Origin: Mycolicibacterium parafortuitum
GTDB taxonomy: Bacteria; Actinomycetota; Actinomycetes; Mycobacteriales; Mycobacteriaceae
Length of the DNA: 64,000 nucleotides
Direction: 5' to 3'
Assembly (NCBI RefSeq): GCF_002086815.1
Contig: NZ_MVID01000013.1
Span: 62,001-126,000, forward strand
Part shown: positions 57,504 to 64,000 of the stretch, one piece after another
How positions within the stretch are numbered: the first letter of the stretch is position 1
How the letters are laid out: each line of letters starts with the position of its first letter
The notes under the pieces: generated by a model
Databases searched by the model: none
What the model was told of the DNA's origin: nothing
The model's input: only the letters and a program-made list of their open reading frames with translations
Program-made: the position numbers and the translations under genes

Positions 57504-58166
57504 GTGACCGAGATGTTCGACTGCTCCGATCCGCAGCAGCGGGCGACCGGCATCGCGTCGGCGATCAGCGCGCTCAAGGGCGGCAGGCTCGTGGTGATGC
57601 CGACCGACACCGTCTACGGGCTCGGCGCCGACGCCTTCGACGGCGAGGCGGTCGCGTCACTGCTGGAGGCCAAGGGCCGCGGCCGGAACATGCCCGTCCC
57701 GGTGCTGGTCGGGTCGTGGCACACCATCCAGGGTCTCGTGTACTCGGTGCCCGAAAGTGCCAAAGAACTCATCCGCGCGTTCTGGCCGGGAGCGCTGAGC
57801 CTGGTCGTGCAGCAGGCGCCGTCGCTGCACTGGGACCTCGGCGACGCCAACGGCACCGTGATGCTGCGCATGCCGCTGCACCCGGTCGCGATCGAGTTGC
57901 TGCGCGAGGTCGGGCCGATGGCCGTGTCCAGCGCGAACATCTCCGGAAACCCGCCGGCGGTCACCGCCGAGCAGGCCCGGGCCCAGCTCGGTGACCGGGT
58001 GGAGGTCTACCTCGACGGCGGCCCGGCCGAACAGCAGGCCGCGTCCACGATCGTCGACCTGACCGGTGCGCACCCGAGGGTGCTGCGGGAGGGTCCGGTG
58101 ACGCTGGACGCGATCGCCAAGGTGCTGGGTGTGGAGGCGCAGACGCTGACCGCAGACGACGAGTGA
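57504..58166 (+). CDS. L-threonylcarbamoyladenylate synthase (Sua5/YwlC/TsaC)
   Basis: 220 residues. YrdC/Sua5 fold: RLVVMPTDTVYGLGADAFD, KGRGRNMPVPVLVG, the PGALSLVV region and MAVSSANISGNPPAVTAEQA. It makes threonylcarbamoyl-AMP from threonine, bicarbonate and ATP for the t6A37 modification of ANN-decoding tRNAs. It is the Rv1301 equivalent and lacks the extra Sua5 C-terminal domain. GTG 57504 lies 13 bases after prmC. The stop overlaps wecA (GTGA). Confidence 0.94.
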   Translation: MTEMFDCSDPQQRATGIASAISALKGGRLVVMPTDTVYGLGADAFDGEAVASLLEAKGRGRNMPVPVLVGSWHTIQGLVYSVPESAKELIRAFWPGALSLVVQQAPSLHWDLGDANGTVMLRMPLHPVAIELLREVGPMAVSSANISGNPPAVTAEQARAQLGDRVEVYLDGGPAEQQAASTIVDLTGAHPRVLREGPVTLDAIAKVLGVEAQTLTADDE

Positions 58167-59395
58167 ATCCGGGCTCTGTGGATCTGGCTTCGGTGACGGT
58201 GACCGCCACGCGGGCGGGGGAGAGCGTGTTGGCGCTGTCCGACCGCGGCGCGGGCGTCCCGCTGCGTGAACTCGCGCTCGTCGGGCTGACCGCGGCCATC
58301 ATCACCTACCTGGCCACCGGCTTTGTCCGGGTGCTCGCGACGCGCTGGGGCGCGGTGGCATATCCGCGTGAGCGCGATGTGCACCTGCAACCGATCCCGC
58401 GCATGGGTGGCCTGGCGATGTACATCGGGGTGGTGGCCGCCGTCCTGCTCGCCTCCCAGCTGCCCGCGCTGACCCGCGGGTTCGTGTACTCGACGGGTCT
58501 GCCCGCGGTCGTGGTGGCGGGCGGCCTGATCATGGTCGTCGGTCTGATCGACGACCGGTGGGGGCTGGACGCGCTGACCAAGTTCGCCGGCCAGATCACC
58601 GCGGCGAGCGTGCTCGTCACGATGGGCGTCGCGTGGAGCGTGCTCTACATCCCGATCGGCGGCGTCGGCACCATCGTGCTCGACCAGGTCGCCTCCATCC
58701 TGCTGACGCTGGCGTTCACCGTGGCGCTGGTGAACTCCATGAACTTCGTCGACGGACTCGACGGTCTGGCCGCGGGACTGGGTCTGATCACCGCATCGGC
58801 GATCTGCATCTTCTCGGTCGGGCTGCTGCGCGACCACGGCGGCGACGTGTTGTTCTATCCGCCGGCCGTCATCTCCGTGGTGCTGGCCGGTGCGTGCCTG
58901 GGCTTCTTGCCGCACAACTTCCACAAAGCCCGCATCTTCATGGGCGACTCGGGGTCGATGCTGATCGGTCTGATGCTCGCCGCCGCCGCGACCACCGCGG
59001 CGGGCCCGATCTCGCAGACCGCGTACGGGGCCCGCGACGTGTTCGCTCTGCTGTCGCCGTTCCTGCTCGTCGTCGCCGTGGTCTTCGTCCCGGCGCTCGA
59101 CATGCTGCTGGCGATCATCCGGCGCACCCGCAAGGGGCTCAGCCCGTTCAGCCCGGACAAGATGCATCTGCATCACCGGCTGCTCGAGATCGGCCATTCC
59201 CACCGCCGGGTGGTGCTGCTGATCTATCTGTGGGTCGGCATCGTCGCGCTCGGTGCGGCCAGCACCATCTTCTTCGACCCGCGCTACACCGCGGCGGTGA
59301 TGGCGGGCGCTCTGGTGGTCGCGATCGTGGTCACGTTGATACCGCTGCTCAGGCGTGGGAACAACGAGCCCGACGAGGTATACGACAAAAAGTAG
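58163..59395 (+). CDS. wecA: Decaprenyl-phosphate N-acetylglucosaminephosphotransferase (WecA/Rfe)
   Basis: 410 residues, about eleven membrane segments. MraY/WecA family motifs: QPIPRMGGLAMYIG, LIDDRWGLDALTKFAGQ, NSMNFVDGLDGLAAGLG, RIFMGDSGSMLIGL and KMHLHHRLLEIGHSHR (the HLHHRLL loop of the WecA branch). It transfers GlcNAc-1-phosphate to decaprenyl phosphate, the first step of the arabinogalactan linker unit in mycobacteria (Rv1302). It overlaps sua5 by four bases. Confidence 0.95.
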   Translation: MNPGSVDLASVTVTATRAGESVLALSDRGAGVPLRELALVGLTAAIITYLATGFVRVLATRWGAVAYPRERDVHLQPIPRMGGLAMYIGVVAAVLLASQLPALTRGFVYSTGLPAVVVAGGLIMVVGLIDDRWGLDALTKFAGQITAASVLVTMGVAWSVLYIPIGGVGTIVLDQVASILLTLAFTVALVNSMNFVDGLDGLAAGLGLITASAICIFSVGLLRDHGGDVLFYPPAVISVVLAGACLGFLPHNFHKARIFMGDSGSMLIGLMLAAAATTAAGPISQTAYGARDVFALLSPFLLVVAVVFVPALDMLLAIIRRTRKGLSPFSPDKMHLHHRLLEIGHSHRRVVLLIYLWVGIVALGAASTIFFDPRYTAAVMAGALVVAIVVTLIPLLRRGNNEPDEVYDKK

Positions 59396-59675
59396 TAGTG
59401 CCTCTTTTGTGGCTCTTACCATGTGTTAAGGTTTTCCCAGAACCCGAAAAGACCTCGCGGGTTGCCGGCCTCCGGGCGGTTCGATGGCATCGATCAGAGC
59501 ATCGCCCCGGCTGGCATGACGACCGATATTCAGACCACATTTCGACCAAAACAGGGAGCAACCCCTTGGGTGATTCCAGCGCGCCCGACGCCCTCCGATA
59601 CGCTACGGGCGCCACGCACAGGATCCACGGGAAGACCCCATCGATGCTTGACGACCGCCGGATTGAGGTGAAGCA
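59396..59675 (+). promoter_or_regulatory. wecA-atpI intergenic region, probable atp operon promoter region
   Basis: The 280 bases hold no convincing gene. The first 40 are AT-rich, with TTGTGG (59407-59412), TACCAT (59417-59422) and TAAGGT (59427-59432) as possible promoter elements, and TACGCT occurs later (about 59600). I cannot decide between them. ATTGAGGTGAAG before GTG 59676 may serve as the atpI ribosome site. Confidence 0.35.
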
Positions 59676-60122
59676 GTGACGACGCCAGCGCAAGACGCGC
59701 CGTTGGTGTTCCCGTCCGTTGCTTTCCGGCCTGTCCGTCTGCTCGTCGTGTGCCTCGCGCTGACCGCGGTCGCGCTGCTGGCCTCGGGCTTCACCGGCAA
59801 CATCCTCTTCGGCGCGTTCTTCGGTGTCGGTCTCGGTCTTGGCCTGGTCAACGCACTGCTGGTGCGCCGGGCCGTCGAGTCCATCACCGCCGAGGAACAC
59901 CCCCTCAAAAAGAAGATGGCGGTGAACTCGGCCACCCGGCTGCTGGTCATCACCGCGATCGCGCTGACCATCGCGTTCGTCTTCCGGCAGCACGGCGGCC
60001 TCGCCGTACTCTTCGGGCTGGCGATCTTCCAGGCGCTGCTCGTGATGAGCACGAGCATCCCCGTGATGAAGAAGATCCGCCGCGACGGACTCAACGTGCT
60101 CGACACGGATTCGAAGGATTGA
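59676..60122 (+). CDS. atpI: ATP synthase protein I-like membrane protein (Rv1303-like)
   Basis: 148 residues, four membrane segments (about 20-37, 40-62, 86-106, 112-130) with a basic loop [14 protein letters not shown] between the second and third, the layout of AtpI. AtpI proteins help assemble the c-ring and may carry Mg or Ca. GTG 59676. It is the first gene of the ATP synthase operon. Confidence 0.85.
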   Translation: MTTPAQDAPLVFPSVAFRPVRLLVVCLALTAVALLASGFTGNILFGAFFGVGLGLGLVNALLVRRAVESITAEEHPLKKKMAVNSATRLLVITAIALTIAFVFRQHGGLAVLFGLAIFQALLVMSTSIPVMKKIRRDGLNVLDTDSKD

Positions 60123-60170
60123 TCTGAGCTACATGAACCGGCTGGACTCAATGGAGAGAAGACAGGGACG

Positions 60171-60941
60171 ATGACCGAATCCATCCTCGCCGCAGAGGAA
60201 GGTGGCGCCGCCATCCACGTCGGGCATCACACGATGGTGTTCGAACTGTTCGGCATGACGTTCAACGGCGACACGATTCTGGCCACCGCGGTCACGGCCG
60301 TGATCGTCATCGCGCTGGCCTTCTACCTGAAGTCCAAGGTCACCTCGACCGGCGTGCCCGGCGGTGTGCAGCTGTTCTGGGAAGCGCTGACCATCCAGAT
60401 GCGTCAGCAGATCGAGGGCTCCATCGGCATGAAGGTGGCACCGTTCGTGCTGCCGCTGTCGGTCGCGATCTTCGTGTTCATCCTGATCTCCAACTGGCTG
60501 GCGGTGCTGCCGTGGCAGTACGGCGGTTCGGACGGAGCCGCGGGCGAGCTGTACAAGCCGCCGGCCTCCGACATCAACTTCGTGCTCGCGCTCGCCCTGT
60601 TCGTGTTCATCTGCTACCACGCCGCGGGCATCTGGCGTCGCGGCGTGATCGGGCACCCGATCAAGGTCGTCAAGGGACACGTCGCGTTCCTCGCGCCGAT
60701 CAACATCGTCGAGGAACTCGCGAAGCCCATCTCGCTGGCGCTGCGACTTTTCGGCAACATCTTCGCCGGCGGCATCCTGGTGGCGCTCATCGCGATGTTC
60801 CCCTGGTACATCCAGTGGTTCCCGAACGCGGTGTGGAAGACCTTCGACTTGTTCGTCGGCCTGATCCAGGCCTTCATCTTCTCCCTGCTGACGATCCTGT
60901 ACTTCAGCCAGTCGATGGAGCTGGACCACGAAGACCACTGA
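60171..60941 (+). CDS. atpB: ATP synthase F0 subunit a
   Basis: 256 residues, about six membrane segments. The essential arginine of the proton channel is R192 in [23 protein letters not shown]-like upstream DNA contains GGAGAGAAGACAGGGACG before the ATG. Together with the c-ring it forms the proton path across the membrane. Confidence 0.97.
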   Translation: MTESILAAEEGGAAIHVGHHTMVFELFGMTFNGDTILATAVTAVIVIALAFYLKSKVTSTGVPGGVQLFWEALTIQMRQQIEGSIGMKVAPFVLPLSVAIFVFILISNWLAVLPWQYGGSDGAAGELYKPPASDINFVLALALFVFICYHAAGIWRRGVIGHPIKVVKGHVAFLAPINIVEELAKPISLALRLFGNIFAGGILVALIAMFPWYIQWFPNAVWKTFDLFVGLIQAFIFSLLTILYFSQSMELDHEDH

Positions 60942-60974
60942 GCGCGACGACTACATAGAGCTCTGACGCAGTAA

Positions 60975-61307
<333 letters not shown>

Positions 61308-61316
61308 TCCACCGGC

Positions 61317-61817
61317 ATGGGTGAACTCACCACATCTATCGTCGCCGCCGAAGAAGGCGGAGGGACCAGTAACTTCCTGATCCCCAACGGCACCTTCTTC
61401 GCCGTGCTGCTCATCTTCCTGATCGTGCTCGGCGTGATCGCGAAATGGGTTGTGCCACCGATCAGCAAGGTGCTGGCCGAGCGGGAGGCGATGCTGGCCA
61501 AGACCGCCGCCGACAACCGTAAGTCGGCCGAACAGGTCGCCGCGGCGAAGGCGGATTACGACAAGACCTTGGCCGAGGCCCGTGGCGAGGCATCCGCCAT
61601 CCGCGACGAAGCACGTGTCGCCGGCCGTCAGGTCGTCGAGGAGAAGCGTGCGGCGGCCAGCGGTGAGGTCGCCGAGACGCTGAGCGCCGCGGACCAGCAG
61701 TTGTCGCAACAAGGTTCGGCCGCTCGGTCGGATCTGGAGTCCTCCGTCGACGGCCTGTCCGCGGCGCTGGCCAGCCGGATCCTGGGCGTCGACGTGAATT
61801 CAGGTGGGAGTCGTTAG
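61317..61817 (+). CDS. atpF: ATP synthase F0 subunit b
   Basis: 166 residues: one membrane helix (about 22-44) and a long charged coiled coil ([23 protein letters not shown]...), the peripheral stalk. It ends at TAG 61815-61817 directly before the ATG of atpH. In mycobacteria it pairs with the b' part of the fused AtpH. Confidence 0.96.
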   Translation: MGELTTSIVAAEEGGGTSNFLIPNGTFFAVLLIFLIVLGVIAKWVVPPISKVLAEREAMLAKTAADNRKSAEQVAAAKADYDKTLAEARGEASAIRDEARVAGRQVVEEKRAAASGEVAETLSAADQQLSQQGSAARSDLESSVDGLSAALASRILGVDVNSGGSR

Positions 61818-63155
61818 ATGTCGGTCTTCATCGGACAGCTGATCGGCTTCGCCGTCATCGTGTTCATCATCGTCAAGTGGGTCGTGCCGCCTGTGAAGGG
61901 GCTGATGCAGCGCCAGCAGGAGGCGATCCGGGTCGCGCTCGCCGAGAGTGCCGAGGCGAGCAAGAAGCTCGCCGACGCCGACGCGATGCACTCCAAGGCT
62001 GTCGAGGACGCGAAGAACGAGGGCCAGAAGGTCACCGACGAGGCGCGCCAGGATTCCGAGCGGATCGCGGCGCAACTCGCCGAGCAGGCCGATGCGGAAG
62101 CCGAGCGGATCAAGGCTCAGGGCGCACAGCAGGTTCAGCTGATGCGTCAGCAGTTGATCCGTCAGCTGCGGTCCGGCCTCGGCAGCGAGTCGGTGCAGAA
62201 GGCCGAAGAGATCGTGCGCAATTACGTGTCCGATCCGGCCGCGCAGTCCTCGACCGTCGACCGGTTCCTCGATGAACTCGACGCGATGGCACCGTCTTCC
62301 GTGGTGCTTGAGGCCGGGGCGACGCTGAACCTGCGCGCGGCGAGCCGCGAAGCCCTGGCCGAGCTGGTCAAGAAGTTCGAGTCGGTGGCCGACGGCGCCG
62401 ATTCCGGCACCCTGACCACCCTCGCCGACAACCTGGTCGCTGTGGCCAAGCTCCTGCTGGCAGAACCCACGCTCACCAAGCACCTCGCCCAGGCCACCGA
62501 TGACTCGGCGCCCAAGGTCCGCCTGGCCGAGCGCCTGTTCGACGGCAAGATCGACGGCAACGCGCTCGAGATCGTCAAAACCGCCGCCGCTCAGCGGTGG
62601 TCGGTCGAGAGCAACCTGATCGACGGACTCGAGCACGTCGCCCGGCTCGCCCTGCTGGCGCGTGCGGAGCGCGACGGGCAGAGCGAAGAGGTCGAGGACC
62701 AGCTGTTCCGGGTGGGACGGGTTCTCGACGAGCAGTCCCGGCTGAGCCGGCTGCTCGCCGACACCACGGTGCCCGCCGACAAGCGTGTCGAACTGCTCAA
62801 CAAGGTGCTCGAAGGTGCCGGCGGCATCAACGCCACGGTGTCGGCTCTGTTGACGCAGACCGTCGAACTGCTCCGCGGTGAGCCCGCCGACTCGGCGGTC
62901 AGCGATCTCGCCGAGCTCGCCGTCACGCGGCGCGGCGAGGCGGTCGCCGAGGTCAAGGCCGCGGCCGACCTCTCGGAGCAGCAGCGCACCCGCCTGAAGG
63001 AGATCCTGAGCCGGATCTACGGCACCCCGGTGTCGGTCCAGCTCGACATCGATCCCGAGGTCCTCGGCGGACTCCTGATCACCGTCGGCGACGAGGTCAT
63101 CGACGGCTCCATCTCATCGCGGTTGGATGCGGCCCGCACCGGGCTGCCGGACTGA
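61818..63155 (+). CDS. atpH: ATP synthase fused subunit b'-delta
   Basis: 445 residues. N-terminal membrane helix (about 3-22) and coiled coil as in subunit b, continuing into the delta (OSCP) domain in the last 180 residues ([24 protein letters not shown], and the C-terminal [21 protein letters not shown]). The fusion is characteristic of mycobacteria and supplies both peripheral stalk and its cap on F1. No gap separates it from atpF. Confidence 0.97.
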   Translation: MSVFIGQLIGFAVIVFIIVKWVVPPVKGLMQRQQEAIRVALAESAEASKKLADADAMHSKAVEDAKNEGQKVTDEARQDSERIAAQLAEQADAEAERIKAQGAQQVQLMRQQLIRQLRSGLGSESVQKAEEIVRNYVSDPAAQSSTVDRFLDELDAMAPSSVVLEAGATLNLRAASREALAELVKKFESVADGADSGTLTTLADNLVAVAKLLLAEPTLTKHLAQATDDSAPKVRLAERLFDGKIDGNALEIVKTAAAQRWSVESNLIDGLEHVARLALLARAERDGQSEEVEDQLFRVGRVLDEQSRLSRLLADTTVPADKRVELLNKVLEGAGGINATVSALLTQTVELLRGEPADSAVSDLAELAVTRRGEAVAEVKAAADLSEQQRTRLKEILSRIYGTPVSVQLDIDPEVLGGLLITVGDEVIDGSISSRLDAARTGLPD

Positions 63156-63207
63156 CCGCCCCAGAACTCGAGCAGTAACAAACACTAAGGCAGGAAGACG
63201 AAAAGCC

Positions 63208-64000
63208 ATGGCAGAGTTGACAATCTCCGCTTCTGACATCGAAGGGGCGATCGAGGACTACGTCTCCTCCTTCACCGCCGACTCGGACCGGGAAGAAATC
63301 GGCACCGTGATCGACGCCGGTGACGGTATCGCCCACGTCGAGGGCCTGCCCTCGGTGATGACCCAGGAGCTCCTGGAGTTCCCGGGTGGTGTCCTCGGTG
63401 TCGCGCTGAACCTCGACGAGCACAGCGTCGGCGCGGTCATCCTCGGTGAATTCGAGAAGATCGAAGAAGGCCAGCAGGTCAAGCGGACCGGCGAGGTGCT
63501 CTCGGTTCCGGTCGGCGACGCCTTCCTCGGCCGCGTGATCAACCCGCTGGGCCAGCCGATCGACGGCCAGGGCGAGATCAAGGCCGACGGCCGCCGCGCA
63601 CTCGAGCTGCAGGCGCCGTCGGTGGTTCAGCGCCAGGGCGTCGGCGAGCCGCTGCAGACCGGCATCAAGGCCATCGACAGCCAGACCCCGATCGGCCGTG
63701 GCCAGCGTCAGCTCATCATCGGCGACCGCAAGACCGGCAAGACGGCCGTCGCGGTCGACACCATCCTCAACCAGCGTGAGGCATGGGAAACCGGTGACCC
63801 GAAGCAGCAGGTGCGCTGCGTGTACGTCGCGATCGGCCAGAAGGGCACCACGATCGCCTCGGTGAAGCGGGCCCTCGAAGAGGGCGGCGCGATGGAGTAC
63901 ACCACCATCGTCGCGGCCCCGGCCTCCGACGCCGCAGGCTTCAAGTGGCTGGCCCCCTACACCGGTTCGGCCATCGGCCAGCACTGGATGTACGACGGCA
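63208..64000 (+). CDS. atpA: ATP synthase F1 subunit alpha (5' part, cut by window edge)
   Basis: The first 264 codons are present and the frame is open at the edge. N-terminal beta barrel, then Walker [11 protein letters not shown] (K178), [10 protein letters not shown] and [34 protein letters not shown] lies before ATG 63208. Alpha forms the non-catalytic nucleotide sites of F1; mycobacterial alpha also has a C-terminal extension that limits ATP hydrolysis, which is outside this window. Confidence 0.97.
   Translation, partial: MAELTISASDIEGAIEDYVSSFTADSDREEIGTVIDAGDGIAHVEGLPSVMTQELLEFPGGVLGVALNLDEHSVGAVILGEFEKIEEGQQVKRTGEVLSVPVGDAFLGRVINPLGQPIDGQGEIKADGRRALELQAPSVVQRQGVGEPLQTGIKAIDSQTPIGRGQRQLIIGDRKTGKTAVAVDTILNQREAWETGDPKQQVRCVYVAIGQKGTTIASVKRALEEGGAMEYTTIVAAPASDAAGFKWLAPYTGSAIGQHWMYDG

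Noticed and set aside
59423..59671. Small gene in the wecA-atpI gap
   Set aside because: No Shine-Dalgarno, no signal or domain, and the frame is not supported by neighbouring codon bias.

Overview
The window is high-GC DNA from an actinobacterium, almost certainly a rapidly growing mycobacterium (Mycolicibacterium type). The evidence is a gene order that follows the M. tuberculosis Rv1275-Rv1308 backbone, an MspA-family porin, an 86-residue mycobacterial AtpE, a b-delta fused ATP synthase subunit, and many start codons sitting 6-8 bases after a TANNNT box (leaderless style). Homology statements come from recognising the proteins; no database was searched.

Layout. 1-11.5 kb: end of a small lipoprotein gene, a 25-bp tandem repeat, a SixA-like phosphatase, an Mre11/Rad50-like (SbcCD-type) pair, an alpha/beta hydrolase and the oligopeptide importer oppBCDA. 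11.6-14 kb: an OmpR-type two-component system whose kinase carries a Gly/Pro/Met-rich sensor loop. 14-17.8 kb: a large exported beta-propeller/hydrolase protein of unusual base composition, preceded by an 8-bp microsatellite. 17.8-24.1 kb: beta-carbonic anhydrase, then the sulfate assimilation operon cysD-cysNC-cysQ with a palindromic operator at its promoter, a lipoprotein, an isochorismatase-like hydrolase and the Rrf2 regulator that probably controls sulfur genes.

24-43.7 kb is largely accessory: a nitronate monooxygenase, a Tat-type amine oxidase, a NarL/LuxR two-component system with a DUF4097 membrane protein, a TDT-family transporter, an F420-type oxidoreductase, a DUF899 protein, a small secreted protein, a large secreted M13 metallopeptidase, a heteromeric acyl-CoA dehydrogenase pair, an NTF2-like protein, an SDR, a DUF1460 hydrolase facing a lipoprotein lytic transglycosylase, a GIY-YIG protein, a Pro-rich secreted protein and the MspA-like porin.

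43.7-64 kb is core genome: tRNA-Arg(CCG), argS-lysA-thrA-thrC-thrB (aspartate-family amino acids, with several 4-base GTGA overlaps), rho, a tetR-fadD pair inserted before rpmE, then prfA-prmC-sua5-wecA and the ATP synthase operon atpI-B-E-F-H-A, which runs off the right edge. Translation (argS, rpmE, prfA, prmC), transcription termination (rho), threonylcarbamoylation, wall linker synthesis (wecA) and energy production are thus adjacent. The most unusual items are the two large secreted proteins, the short tandem repeats beside genes, the dispersed inverted repeats, the cysD operator and the long hairpin between rho and tetR.
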